Shown here: piece after piece, positions 13,111 through 25,165 of the stretch
How the letters are laid out: each line of letters starts with the position of its first letter
How positions within the stretch are numbered: position 1 is the stretch's first letter
From: Vitis vinifera
Lineage: Eukaryota > Streptophyta > Magnoliopsida > Vitales > Vitaceae
Length of the DNA: 64,000 nt
Assembly: GCF_030704535.1 (NCBI RefSeq)
Contig: NC_081815.1
Location: forward strand, 4,598,501 to 4,662,500
Direction: 5' to 3'
Position numbers and translations under genes: made by a program
The notes under the pieces: model-generated
Database searches by the model: none
The model's input: the letters and a program-made list of their open reading frames with translations, nothing else
What the model was told of the DNA's origin: nothing

Positions 13111-14725
13111 TCCTTTTTTAATATTTGTATGGTTTTGCCTTGTTCGACATGTTTGCCGCCCACAGGCTGTAGTGGCAGAAACATTACCCTAAAAAGCAGA
13201 AAAAGGCGATGGCAGGGTACCAACTATTTACAAACCACTTGCTATTACAAAATTTTTCTTTCTAAAAATACCAATAAAGTTGTCCTTGTATGTTTTAATT
13301 TCAAGTTAGCATACGTGTCTCCCAATATGTTGTAAGGCATTGTACAACCAATACTATTACACTTCCAAAGCACGTTTATTAATTTAATAATTTAATTTAA
13401 ATTATTAATTATATTAAATATATTTAATGAAAATAACTTAATATCATAAGGGCCGATAAAAATAGTCTTAATTGTTGATTTTCTTTCACATCCTATTTAT
13501 TTCTTATAACCTCGTTACTTAACATGAAAGGAAAAGAAAGTAAATATGTCAATTTATTAATTTAAAATATATGTATATATATATATATAAAGAAATTTTA
13601 TTATTTAAAATAAAAATTATATAATAAATTCTAAATTACCAACTTAAGAAATTAATAGGTATTAAACTTTATAAAAAGACTGTGTTGAAAAATGATCAAG
13701 AAAAATATCATATTAAATGTAAAATATTTTAATTTATTTGCATATTTTATTTTCTATAAATCCAATATATATTTAATTCAAATTAGTATAAAATTTATTC
13801 GATTTCAAGTCAACGTACGTAAGAAAAAATCATCCAAAATATAAGAAATTATAAACGAGATACTTTCTTAAATAAAATATTTTCTTTTCATGATACAAAT
13901 GCAAAATACGATACATATTTAATTTCAAATGGTATTTGTCAACTTACATTTTCTTTTCATAATCAAGTAGAATGTTTAATTTAAAATTGCTGATAAATTC
14001 TAGCTTCATTTTTATAAATGGGTAGGGTTTAATTGAATATATTAAAGACAAGAAATCGAATTAATCTTGAATATTGTTTTCGTATGTGTCCAATTTCTTG
14101 ATATATAAGAAATTGAACATGTGGGGTAAAGTTCAATGGGGCAGTCACGAGGCAAGATTCCCTGAGTCGATTCAATAATAGAGAAATGATGAAGCAGTAC
14201 TGCAATTTTCAGAAGCCATGAATGAATGGGACACAAGCTTCAATTTAGAAATGGGGTCATTTTCAATGGGGCTGTTATTGCGTGAAGCTTTGGTGCTTCC
14301 AATTGGCTCCAAACCCAAGTCACAACTCAAAACTCAAGCTCCTCAAGCTCCTGAAGCAAGTGATTTTTGTCAAAAGATAATAAATAAAGATTTTTTGTGC
14401 TTATGAAAACATTTGATCACATTTGTTGTTACTATAATTTTCTCGACAAAAATACAAATTTTGTAACAATATTTTTAGATTTCGTAAATATCGATCACAT
14501 TTAGTAACTCTAATATATTTTTATTTTTATTTAAAAAAAAAAAATACTATGGAGTATGGACTGGACACTGGAAAATGCACCTACTTTTATTAATAGAAAG
14601 CGGAAAAGGATATCCATGACTGCATGCTTGTTATTATATGGAAGTGGGCGAGTCAGGGCTCCCATTTGGCCTGGTCATGGCTCCTATGGCATACATCATA
14701 TGTATATACTATATACTATTACCTT
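13111..14725. other. Intergenic spacer of unit 2, no gene
   Basis: This is paralogous to 1,000-3,335 of unit 1 apart from the MITE and other indels. It includes the empty MITE site near 13,466-13,490, an (AT)n-like tract near 13,570-13,590, and the conserved block 14,090-14,360. I see no coding sequence. Confidence 0.7.
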
Positions 14726-15390
14726 TTAATATTCTATTTCATTTGATTCGATGGATTGATTGAACCTTGAGCATGTCTTTCGAATTTGTCCTTGAGTACC
14801 AGTCTTAACCTCGATGCTACTCATTTTAATCATGAATTTTGGAAACTCAATAAAATCTAAGCCCCAGTAAGCCTCTTCCGTTACCAACATAATTCTTAAC
14901 GATTCTCTGGGTTTCGCTATCTCCAAAAAGCCTTTGGTCCGACTCTAGGACTCCATTCCCATCCCGCACATTCTTGAAGAAACTGACATCGAATTTGAAC
15001 TGGCTATCTTTATCCGGCGGCACCCCCCTTTTGGAGACATTGCCACCAACATCAGGACAAAGGGCTCGCAGCTGAGCCAGGAAAGCTTGGTTTATTGTTG
15101 GGTCTACATTTCCCTTTGCCGTGAAGTTGTAGAGACGGTATTGGAAGGACGAACAGTCCGTTAGTCCAATGGTGTGTGCCCCTGCACAAACATATATTCT
15201 GAACCAAATATGCATATATGCCATCTAATTATCAAACTTTTTTTTTTGTGGATAAATAAGAGAAAAAGAAAATATATACCAACTAGTGTTATAAGGTCAT
15301 GATTGTTGAGGCCTTTAGTAACAAACTTCTCTCTTATGACATGAATAGAATCAGTAGGAACAAGTAAGTAGGGGCATTCGGGGATACTCT
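14726..15390 (-). pseudogene. Class III peroxidase B, frameshifted and truncated
   Basis: Exon 4 (acceptor before the GAHTIG codons at about 15,183, down to 14,726) and the 3' part of exon 3 (about 15,282-15,390) closely match peroxidase A. Two bases are missing near 14,849-14,852 (GAAACTCAATAAAATC against GAAACTCAAAATAAAATC in A). This ends the frame early after GLRFY, with the remaining codons in another frame. Exon 3 breaks off at about 15,390, where the copia LTR begins, and exons 1 and 2 are not present on the other side. The extended C-terminus after FNQ is shared with copy A, so A and B are closest relatives. It is not functional. Confidence 0.93.
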
Positions 15391-15393
15391 AAG

Positions 15394-16650
15394 TGTTTAG
15401 CTAGGTTGGCAATTCCGGACAAAATTCATAAGTGTCCCCTAACTCGGCTTTCCAATTCCTATTTGGAGTACTTGACTTTGAAGACTAAAACTTTGCTAAG
15501 AGGCCAAAGTATGTAGCCGAGTGTGTGGTGATTGAATGTGAATCAACTCGGTTTTTAATCTTTAAATGTGTTAGAAAGTTGGGAAAATGGTTTTAAGTGC
15601 AAAACTTTCATTCCCCTGTTTTTGGATCGATCCAGGTGCAGGGGTGGATCGATCGAACTAATTTTTTTTTTTTTTTTGATCAAATCTCAACCATTAGATT
15701 AAGGGTTTCTTTTTACACTTAAAAAACAATCTTCTCTCATTTTTTTGGGGGGGTGACAACAGAAAACTTGGAGAGAGCAGTCACACTCCTTGTGTTCTTC
15801 ATTTTCTCATTTTGTTTTCCTAATTTGGGGTTTTTTATTGCAAAGAAAATCCACTTCTCTTAATGTTTTCCAAACTAGTTTTTAATGGATTTTCTTGAGT
15901 AATAAATGGGTTGATTCATTCCTTCATTCACATCTCAATCTCATTCTATTTGGGTTTGGGTACATACCCATTTTCTTCTTGTGTGAATTCAAGAAGAGAT
16001 CAGGATTGAGCTTGGTGCGGACTCCAAGTGTGCTCCGAAAGAAGAAGGTGAGAAGCTGAAAATGAAGGTACTAGTCAAGTAGTCCGGGAAGGATTGGTTA
16101 GCTTGAGTTAGGTAAAACCTTGTACTCAGTTTTTATTATTCATAGTGGAGTTTTTCAATCGATGATAGGCCCGTGGTTTCTTATCTCTTCGGAGGTTTTC
16201 CACGTTAAAATCCGGTGTTCATTGTCTCTTTCTGTTACTCTGCACTTTGATTTATTTTCTGTTTTTGATATCATTGATTACTTGGGCATACTTGTTGAAT
16301 GGAATAAATATGAAGTGATCTAAGTGTGATGATCCATTGAATTTCTTTAATAATTATGAGTTGAGAAGATGATTGTTCTTTTGATTTATTTTTAAGGAGT
16401 GTTGAAGCATTTGCATGTGTTTTGCATTAATAAATTGTTGGGAGAGTGTTGATGCATACATTCTTGCTTGTGGATGTTATGCTTTGTTGAAAAATTGTTA
16501 GAAGAAAAGTTTCTTGACTTTGAGATAGTCTAAGGTTAGGTAATCTTTGTTGGAAGAATTTTTAAATTGTTCTACAACACCTATTCACCCCCCCCCCCCC
16601 CCCCCCTCTCACCCTTTAGGTATAATCGATTATTGAGATTTACATTTTCA
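15394..16650 (+). repeat. 5' LTR of the SIRE-like element
   Basis: It begins TGTTTAGCTAGG just after peroxidase exon 3 homology stops and ends TTTTCA two bases before the primer binding site. It contains a run of about 19 C (16,588-16,606) and two GGATCGATCC/GGATCGATCG words near 15,635-15,655. The exact left border is inferred from the TG terminus, because the target duplication cannot be checked without the 3' LTR. Confidence 0.65.
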
Positions 16651-16652
16651 AT

Positions 16653-16664
16653 TGGTATCAAAAC
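16653..16664 (+). promoter_or_regulatory. Primer binding site (initiator tRNA-Met type)
   Basis: TGGTATCAAAAC lies just inside the 5' LTR. The canonical plant copia PBS is TGGTATCAGAGC, complementary to the 3' end of initiator tRNA-Met. Two mismatches fit the overall decay of the element. Confidence 0.75.
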
Positions 16665-16708
16665 AGGTTTTTAAAGGAAAAATCATTTTCGGTTCTTAAA
16701 TCTCAATC

Positions 16709-17985
16709 ATGGAACCTCATCAAGAGGGAGCTTCCATTGGGAGACCACTATTTTTAACCGGCGAAAATTATTCTCATTGGAAAGTGATAATGCAATATTT
16801 TCTCAAAATGCAAAGTGAAAAAGTTTGGAATGTCGTTGAATTTGGTTGGTCTCCACCTAAGGTGTTGGATAGAGAATGAAAACCAACTAATGTTATCAAG
16901 CCTAAGTTGAAATGGGATAGAGGTGATAATGAAGCTAGTGAAAACAATGCTAGAGCCATGTATTCCATCTTTAATGTCATTAGCACGGATGAATTCCGTA
17001 GGATAGCCACATGTACTTCGGCTAAGGAGGCTTGGGATATCCTCCAAGTGACTCATGAAGGCACTAATGTTGTGAAAGTGTCCAAACTTCACATGTTGAC
17101 CTCTAGGTTTGAGACAATTAGGATAGAGGATCATGAGAACTTTGGAGAGTTCCATGCAAAACTGATAGACATTGTGAATTCTAGCTTTAATCTAGGTGAG
17201 CCCATCCCTAATTCCAAAGTGGTTAGAAAAATTCTAAGATCTTTTCCGGAGAGATTTAAAGCAAAAGTCATTGCCATTGAAGAGTCCAAGGATGTGGATT
17301 CCTTGAAAGTGGATGAACTTGTGGGTTCACTCCAAACCTTTGAAATGACTCTTGGATCACCTAGGAAATCAAAGGGCATTGCCTTGAATGCCATTAAAGA
17401 GGAGTCCTTAGGTTCCGAAGGTGAGGGTAATGAGAAAATGTCGGATGGAGAGGTTGCTAGATTTGCTAGAAAATTCAAAAAATACATGAAGTTCAAGAAA
17501 TATAAGAAGAAGTCCAAGGAAGAGGCTAAAAAATGGAATAATTCAATGGGAAAATCAAATGTCAAAGACAAAAAGAAAGACAAGAGTGTCAAAAAGGACC
17601 TTGAGGTTGAATGCTTCAAGTGTAGGGAAAAGGGGCACTATGCCACTGAATGTCTCTCAAAGAAAAAAAGGAAAGAAATCCATGCAAGTCACTTGGAGTG
17701 ACACAGAATCATGTCAATCTAGTGAAAAATAATTCAATGCCAATGAGGAATGCACTAATTTCACAGCCTTTATGGCAAGTGTCATTAATGAACCACTAAA
17801 AAAGGAGGCACTTAGTGAGTTTTGTGAGTCAAGTGACTCCAATGGTGATGAGATGAGTTTTGAATCTGCATATGAGACTTTGTACAAGGAGTGCTTAAGT
17901 CTCAAATAGGAACAAGTTGAGTGGAAGGCTTCTAAAAGGAGTTTAATCAATGAGATTAAAACTCTAAAGGGAGAGAAAAAAATCT
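16709..17985 (+). pseudogene. gag of the SIRE-like element, broken
   Basis: The gag starts MEPHQEGASIGRPLFLTGEN and continues through the conserved YSHWK motif, with a TGA at 16,877-16,879. The main open stretch (16,907-17,701) carries the capsid-like domain and a Lys-rich tail. Its CCHC knuckle CFKCREKGHYATEC is at about 17,609-17,650. After a TGA at 17,699 the coding potential moves to another frame (AFMASVINEPLKKEALSE and on), meets a TAG near 17,908, and shifts again at an A-run near 17,976. At least two frameshifts and three stops make it non-functional. Confidence 0.85.
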
Positions 17986-20900
17986 TTGCTAGATAAGATT
18001 GCCTTTCTTGAGGGCGAACACTTTGACATGAAGAAAATGTGTGATGAATTGAAGAGTGAAAATCAAGTGTTTAAGAATGAGTTGAGTCTTAGGAAAGAAA
18101 AGTCACATCCTAGCTCTAAAAGACTTAGTGATTTGATCAATTTAGGGAGGAAATCATTTGATAAAAGAGGCTTAGGTTTTGTTGATGAAGCTACCACTCT
18201 AAGTAGTGGTAAAACAATTTTTTTCAAGTCTTATGAAGGAGTGGTCCCTAAGAAAATTCCTCTAAAACTAAAACTTCATTGCACTCATTGCACTAAAATG
18301 GGACACACCATTGATAGATGTTATGCTAGGATGTTTGAGAGTTTCCAAAGAAAGTTGACCAACTTAATGAATGAATAATTCACTTTGAGAAATAGGTTGT
18401 TACAAGGAGGCAAGAGAGTGTTCAAGAGGGATTCAAATGTCCCTCATTATAGTGGCTTCCAAGGAAGCACTTCAAATGGAATGACCAAAGTCACAAATGT
18501 AAAACAAATATGGGTGAAAAAGAATGAGCTTAATTGCCTTGTTGTTCACATTGCACTTAGAGCTAGTGAGTCACACTCATGGTACTTTAATAACGGTTAT
18601 TCACGTCATATGACAGGTAATAGATCATTCTTCACTAATTTCACTGAATTTGATGGAGGAAATGTGACTTTTGGTGATGGCAATGTGGCTAGTGTGAAAG
18701 GGAAAGACACAATTTGTGTTCCCGGGACCTCTAACCTTGAAGAGGTTTTGTATGTGGAATGATTGAAAGCTAACTTGATTAGCATTAGTCAAATATGTGA
18801 CAAGAAATTCAATGTTCAATTTTCAGAAAATTTATGTAAAGTGTTTGATTTGAAGGAAAATTGTGTGATGATTGGTTTGAGAACTTCTGATAATTGTTAT
18901 GTTGTTTGTCAAAATCCTTCTACCTCTTCTTCTTCTTCTCTTGTGTGTGGTAGTTCAAAAATCGAATCAATCGATTTGTGACACCGTAGGTTGGGTCATT
19001 TAAACTACCATGACTTGATGAAGGTTGCTAATAATGAAGTCATCAAAGGGATTCATAATTTTGGAAAACCCTCTAATCTTATTTGTGGTCCTTGTCAAAA
19101 GAGAAAACAAACAAGGAGTACACATAAGAGAGTTAATGAAATTTTGACCTCTAAACCTTTAGAACTCTTACATATGGACCTCATAGGACCAATGAGAACT
19201 AAGAGTTTAAGGGGCAAGAAATACATTTTGGTGATGGTTGATGACTATTCTAGGTATGCATGGGTTGCATTCCTAAGAGATAAGAGTGAGGCATTCATAA
19301 ATTTCAAGGACATTGGTTTGAAAATTCAAAATGAAAAAAGGTATCCCATTGAAAGAATTAGGAGTGATAGGGGGAGAAAATTTGACAATTATGATTTTTT
19401 AGAATTTTGTCATTCTCTAGAAATCAAACATGAGTTTTCCGTTCCTAGAACACCTCAACAAAATGGGGTAGTTGAGAAAAAAAATTGTGTTCTTCAAGAA
19501 ATGGCCCGAACAATGCTAAATCAACATGAACTCCCTACACATTTTTGGGCTAAAGCCATCAACACCGCTTGCTATACTTCCAATAAAACTCACATGCGTC
19601 CTCATACTAGGAAGACTTGTTATGAGCTGTGGAAAAGTAAGAAACCCAGTGTGAAATACTTTAGGGTGTTTAGAAGTAGATGTTATCTCTTGAAAGATCA
19701 TGAAAATCTTGGAAAGTTTGAATCCAAGAGTGAAGAAGGGATATTCTTAGGATATTCCTCCAAAAGTCGGGCATATAGAGTATACATTTTGAGTTCAAAA
19801 TGTATGGTGGAATCAATCAATGTGATTGTGGATGATCTAGGATCAAGGTCAAGAGAGTGTGATGAAGATAGAATTGATGTGTCAAAAGATATTGAAGTGA
19901 TTGAAGAAAAATCTGAAGATGAAAAGTTAAGTGAAGATGAAGAAAAGAAAGAAGAGCAAGGAAAGAAAGGAGATAGAGGGAGAATTGAGTCATCAAAGAA
20001 AAATAAGTCAATGGTACCTAAGAACCATCCTTTGAGCAATGTGATTGGGAACTATGAGGATATCATGGTAACAAGGAGACAATCCAAGCTAAATGAGGTA
20101 AACTATGTTTTCTATACCTCCCAAATTGAACCAAAAAATGTTGAAGAAGCCTTGAATGATGAAGCTTGGGTAGAGGCTCTTCATGAAGAGCTAAATCAAT
20201 TTTCTAGAAATGATGTTTGGTTCTTAGTGCCTAGACCAAAAGATGTGAATGTCATTGGAACAAAATGGATTTTCAAAAATAAGATGGATGAAAATGGTGT
20301 GATTATGAGAAATAAAGCTAAGTTAGTTGCTCAAGGATTCAAGCAAATTGAGGGAATTGATTTTGATGAAACTTTTGCTCCAGTTGCAAGACTTGAATCC
20401 ATTTGCATACTCTTAGTTGTAGCTTGTGTATGGAAATTTAAATTGTTTCAAATGGATGTCAAGAGTGCCTTTATAAATGGGATCTTCAATGAAGAAGTGT
20501 ATGTGGAGCAACCCAAAGGGTTTCAAGACCCTAGGTATCCAAATCATGTCTATAGACTTAGAAAAGCTCTCTATAGTTTAAAGCAAGCTCCTAGAGCTTG
20601 GCATGAAAGACTCACATCATATCTTCTTAAGAAAGGATTCATGAGAAGGGGAGTTGATCGAACATTGTTCATTAGAAGAAATGATGAAGTGTTATTGGTA
20701 GCACAAATCTATGTGGGTGACATAGTGTTTGGCTCTACCTTTAGTGAGTGCGCTTTAGATTTTGCCAAAGAGATGAAAAGTGAGTTTGAGATGAGCATGG
20801 TAGGAGAATTGACCTATTTTCTTGGTTTCCGAGTGAAACAACTCAAGGATGGGATTTTCCTATCCCAATCCAAGTAGGCAAGGGAACTTGTCAAAAAGTT

Positions 20901-21654
20901 TAGGCTTGAGTCAACTAAACATTTTAGGACACCAATGCCTACCAACCTAAAGCTAAGTAAGGATGAATCCGGGAAAGGGGTAGATGAAACATTGTATAGG
21001 AGCATGATTGGTAGCCTCTTGTACCTCACTGCTAGTAGACTAGACATAACTTTTAGTGTTGGAGTGTGTGCTAGGTATCAGGCATGTCCTAAGGAATCTC
21101 ATCTCATAGCTCTTAAGCGTATCATTAGGTACATTGCTGGTACTTTAGAGTTGGGTCTTTGGTATCCATTTGACACTCATTCTGATGTAGCTTGCTACAC
21201 TGATGCCGATTGGGCTGGAAATGTGGATGATAGGAAAAACACTTCAGGTGGTTGTTTCTATATTGGAAATTGCTTGGTTGTTTGGATGAGTAAGAAGCAA
21301 AACTCTATTTCGCTTTCCATAGCTGAAGCGGAATACATTGCTACCGGTAGTTGTTGTTCTCAGCTTTTGTGGATCAAACAAATATTGAGAGACTATAGAA
21401 TAGATCAAGGAACCATCGTAGTGTTTTGTGACAATACTAGTGTAATCAACATCTCTAAGAACCCTGTTCTACACTCTAGAATAAAACACATTGACATTAA
21501 ACATCACTTCATTTGTGACTTAGTTGAAGACAAAGTGGTGTTATTGGAATATGTTCCAACTGAGGGTCAAATTGTTGATATTCTCATTAAACCTTTGGAT
21601 GTGTCTAGGTTTGAATCACTTAGAAAGTCCATAGGTTTATGCACAGTCAATTGA
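17986..21654 (+). pseudogene. pol (PR-INT-RT-RNase H) of the SIRE-like element, broken
   Basis: One frame runs almost throughout with stops at 18,376, 18,760, 18,979 and 20,875. The protease motif, normally WYLDSGCSRHMTG, reads WYFNNGYSRHMTG, so the catalytic Asp is Asn. Integrase has the HHCC zinc finger (LGHLNYHD to CGPCQKRK) and the DDE residues in HMDLIGP, RSDRG and QQNGVVEKK. The Trp before HRRLGHL is a stop. RT has QMDVKSAF and KQAPRAWHERL, but the active-site YVDD is YVGD at 20,710-20,721. RNase H (CYTDADWAG, SIAEAEYIA, VFCDNTS) is well preserved and ends GLCTVN. Loss of both protease and RT catalytic residues means it cannot move on its own. Confidence 0.92.
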
Positions 21655-23495
21655 CTTCCTCTAGAACTTGTCTAGGACACCTTCTTGCATATCCTTGAGT
21701 CCTAATTGTCTTTCTAAGTTCCTAACTTTAATCAAGTTGATGTTTTTTTTTTGTTTTGGTTCAATCTTTTCTTCATTTTTCATAAATTTTCAACATTTGT
21801 TGAGTTCATGAGAGTGACATGCTTACACCTTTTTTTAAGAGTTAAATTGACTCTTAATGATCTTAAAAGCTTCAAGATGTTTTTATCTCCATGGCTTGAT
21901 TGATAAACATGATATTGAATCCTTGCTATTTTGATTTGATTAGATAAACCTCAAAGGGTTAGCTTCATTTCTTTTAAGTGAGTAACAGCTCATGGTTGAA
22001 CCTTGTGATTACATAAATTATGAGTAACGTTCTTTATGGTCTAAATGCAAACTTATGTTTATCTAATGAGCATTAAAAAGTGAGTAAAGTCATCCAGAAT
22101 ATCCTTGAGTGTTTAAGATTATTTTTCCTTGATTGTTTGCCCTCTCTTTGAAATTAAAAAAAAAATGAAAGAAAAATATTAAGTTTCCTAGAATGGTTAT
22201 GGCTCCTTGGCAATGTTTCAAGAGTTAAAAAGCCTCCATTGCAAGAGTGGGTCATCCTTTATGTTGTTATGTTGTAAAGGCCACCTTAGTGATCCTCAAA
22301 TTAAAAAAAAAAAAAAAAAAAATTGATCCTAAGAGTGAAGCTCATGTTTGTGAAATCATTTCAATGCTCAATGTGAAAAACAAATGTCGTATGAATTTTT
22401 TTTGGGATGTGAATAAGTCGTGTTAAATAGAAATCTAGCCAAGAGATGTGCAAATTGACTTCTTTGAATATTATCTTGAATTTCTCTAGGAAGGAAGTGT
22501 GTCTTGAAAATGATTTTTTGCTTTTTGGGTGGATATAGGTTTATAAGTGGAAAGAAATTAACATACTCACTATTTTATGGTGTCATGAGTAAGTCTTCTT
22601 TGAGCTTAAACTTCCCTGTTAGAATGTTGATAATCATTTGTTTTTTACCTATTCATTTAATAAATTTGGAAGGTTCTTCAATGTTTATGTTTATTAATTT
22701 TGTCTAAAGTTAAGCTCTTGGTAGCATTCTTGTTCAATATGAATCAATTCTAACTCATTGATTGAAAGATAAGTATGTCATCCTATTGAATCTTAGCTAT
22801 GGTGAATCAAATTTTCAATTTTTGGAAAGCTTGTTGGTTTTCTTGTGTTTTTATTGTAAATTTTTGCCTAAGTCATTTTTCAGTAGGATGTCAATCGATC
22901 TGCTGAATTTGTGGATCGATCCACTGTGTGCACAGTCTTATGACCGAGAGTACTTGAACGAAATGTGGATTGATCCACCAAGATCGATACCACTTGACTC
23001 CAATACTTAGGAATTTTTTGTGAAAAGTTTCCTGCAGTTGCACAATTTTTTTCTTTCACCGAGAGCTCTTGAACGATGTGTGGATTGATCTACCAAGATC
23101 AATACTACTTATGCATTTGTGAAAAATTCCATTTTTGCCCTCATTTGGTTCAACTCCTTTGGTTTAATGAATCAAGGGTATTTTTGTAATTTTTTATAAT
23201 AAAAAAAAAAAACTCAAAGTCCTTAAACATTTTTTTTTGTTTTGTGTGAAAATTTCCAATTGTGTCCCCATCTGGTTATACTCATGGGTTAAATGGATGA
23301 GGGGCATTTTTGTAATTAAAAAAAATTGAAATATCAAAAACCCCAAATCTGGTTAATCTTCTCATTTCTTTCCAAGCCTTAAGGTTTTCATTCTAGAGAA
23401 GAACCCTTCGTCTCTACACTGTCACCGTCGTTTTGTTCGATCCGACCATTCTCACCGGAAATCTTTGCCGTGTATAGCTCTCATTCTCATTCCCG
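21655..23495 (+). other. Post-pol spacer of the retroelement
   Basis: Non-coding DNA lies between pol and the 3' ORF. It is AT-rich with A-runs (22,302-22,322) and a repeated GATCGAT/GATTGATCC word (22,900-23,100) like that in the 5' LTR. That similarity is too short and scattered to call a 3' LTR. From about 23,390 the composition becomes more CT-rich and leads into the 33-bp tandem repeat. Confidence 0.5.
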
Positions 23496-23594
23496 TCTGC
23501 TGCCAGTGTTTTAGCACATCCAGTTTTGTCTGCTACTGGTGTTTCAGCACATCCAGCTTCGTCTACTGCTGGTGATTCAGCACCTACGGTCAGT
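23496..23594 (+). repeat. 33-bp tandem repeat, three copies
   Basis: Units start at 23,496, 23,529 and 23,562, each shaped TCTGCTRCTGGTGTTTCAGC and on. The first two are nearly identical and the third diverges in its second half. It lies in the leader before the env-like ORF. The unit length is a multiple of three but I see no sign that it is translated. Confidence 0.8.
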
Positions 23595-23935
23595 CGATTC
23601 TCCTTTATTTCCAGCAGTCAGTCGGTTCTCGTCTGGTTCAGTCTGCTACCGTGATTCGGTGTACAGTCAGCTCGTCTCATCTAGTTTTTTTTTTTTCTCT
23701 ATTTGTCGCCGACCTGCATTTCCATTTTTCTACTGGCATTTTCTCCTGTGTTAGTTGACCTTCATTCTTGCTTTTCTTGTCAACTGATCTCTATATCTTC
23801 CCCGTCACAGGATCGCTGATCTGGTAGCCCTTGGTCTTCTGTGTACAGGTTGGTTCTTCTTTCACTAGTGTTGTTGGTTAGTTTTTGTGTGAGATTTTCT
23901 CACAGTAGGCTGTTTGAGTGGGTTGTTTGGGAACT

Positions 23936-24203
23936 ATGCCTCCAAAAGGTCGTAGAAGCAAAGTCCCTATTAAAGGGTCATCCTCTGGAACCTCAAAAGG
24001 TGCTTGATATGAGAATTTACCCGTCATTCCTTCTATCCAACCTCCCAGTATTCCCAAGGCTCCTGCAAAAACTTCCATTGATGGGATTCCTTTCAATGCT
24101 TTCCCGACAAAGTTCTGTAGAGACCAGTACACCAAGGTTTATCGTCAGAGGTCTCTTGTTCTTGAGAGACAACTTCATCTAGAATATTTTCTCGACATAT
24201 TCG
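23936..24203 (+). pseudogene. Env-like 3' ORF fragment of the retroelement
   Basis: It starts MPPKGRRSKVPIKGSSSG, a basic Ser-rich N-terminus, then a TGA at codon 24. It continues in the same frame through PFNAFPTKFCRDQYTKVYRQ to RSLVLERQLHLEYF. The pattern of an aromatic-rich helix followed by RxxxxER resembles the plant transposon-associated domain found downstream of pol in SIRE-like and Athila-like elements. This identification is tentative. The frame is cut at the junction with the repeat that starts near 24,204, so only about 90 codons remain. Confidence 0.5.
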
Positions 24204-24661
24204 ACAAATCATATCGAATATGTGCCATTAGAGCACATATTTTGGCTCCAATCAGACACCCTCCATTGTCCATTCATTAGTTTTTTTTTTTTTTCTTATC
24301 AATTTAAAAAAGATAATAAAAAGAAAAAAGAAAAAAAAATGAATAATCTAAAGTAGTATAAAGTGTACACTCATATCTTCCTTGTATTATCAAAGGCATG
24401 TCGTATAGAATTTGAACACTTTGGATTTGGATCAAAGATGTGTCAAACTCATACCTAACAATTACGTTAAACCTTATAAATTAATTTAATTATGTTTCTC
24501 AAATTATTGGGCTTGGGATCAGATTTGGCCTAAAACTTATATTCTCAACCTAAAGTCTGTCTGCTATTGCAAGGTGGCCTAAGCTCCGCCCACTTTCACA
24601 TCAACCGATCTAGAATACAAAGGCAGTATATGAAAGAATCTATTGTTTGTGACCTTGGCCT
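24204..24661. repeat. Direct repeat copy 1 (about 460 bp)
   Basis: This is nearly identical to 25,166-25,624. It begins AAATCATATCGAATATGTGC and ends TTGTGACCTTGGCC. A shorter, more diverged form of its first half occurs upstream of peroxidase C at about 31,655-31,880, so this is original array flank (the far-upstream region of the peroxidase), not part of the copia element. Confidence 0.85.
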
Positions 24662-25165
24662 TATCTATGTCTTCAAATGGCCATAACTGTTTTATTTTAG
24701 CTCCAATTTGTACACTATTTGAAGTGTTGGACTCCTAACCTCTTGATCTTCGAAACGATATAAGTATGTCTGAAATAGACTTCGAAAAGTGCTCTAAATT
24801 TATCCTCGAATTCAAAGTATATGTTACCACCAGATTTTGAGTTATAAATTTCCATGCAGTTGAATCTTTCTTCATGTCTCATTTATTATGTTTTCTTGTC
24901 TTCTTTCTTACTCCATAATGGTCATTTCTCATCTTTCAAACTCTTGATATCCTCATCTTGCCTTTCCTCATGGTTCATGAGTTTTGATTCGCTTATTTCC
25001 TCATTTAACCCTTTCTTGATCTTTCAAAATTAAAGTGATTCAACTTATACTCTTTTCATCCTTTAAACCAGAGATAAATCTCCAAAATATAAGTTAAACT
25101 CATGGATAGGGTCTTAGCATCAATTTAGGTCAAGTTAGGTGATTTGAGTGTCATTTGGTGCACAA
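24662..25165. other. Spacer between direct repeats
   Basis: There is no coding sequence. Phrases such as CCATAACTGTTTTATTTTAG and GATCTTCGAAACGATATAAG resemble internal sequence of plant Ty3-type elements, but I cannot assign it. Because the flanking copies are direct repeats, it may be a duplicated insert or the remains of a small element with the repeats as termini. No PBS is visible next to the left copy. Confidence 0.35.

Larger units (their letters stand above)
15394..24203 (+). mobile_element. Degenerate SIRE-like Ty1/copia retrotransposon, 3' LTR missing
   Basis: The order is 5' LTR, PBS, gag, protease, integrase, reverse transcriptase, RNase H, a 2.3-kb spacer and a fragment of an env-like ORF. 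Integrase before RT defines the copia superfamily. The long LTR of about 1.26 kb, the CTATTCACCCC run just before the PBS, the gag with an extended coiled-coil tail, and an extra ORF well downstream of pol all point to the SIRE/Maximus lineage. I find no 3' LTR copy between 21,655 and 27,000, so the right end is lost by deletion or recombination. The left end lies inside exon 3 of peroxidase B. The right boundary (about 24,203) is placed where sequence shared with 25,166 begins. Confidence 0.8.

Noticed and set aside
17131-17619. Minus-strand frame of 162 codons opposite gag
   Set aside because: It is an antisense shadow of the Lys-rich gag tail and shows no domain of its own.
22880-23110. 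Possible 3' LTR of the SIRE-like element based on GATCGATCC words
   Set aside because: Only short words match the 5' LTR. There is no extended collinear similarity and no TG/CA ends or target duplication.
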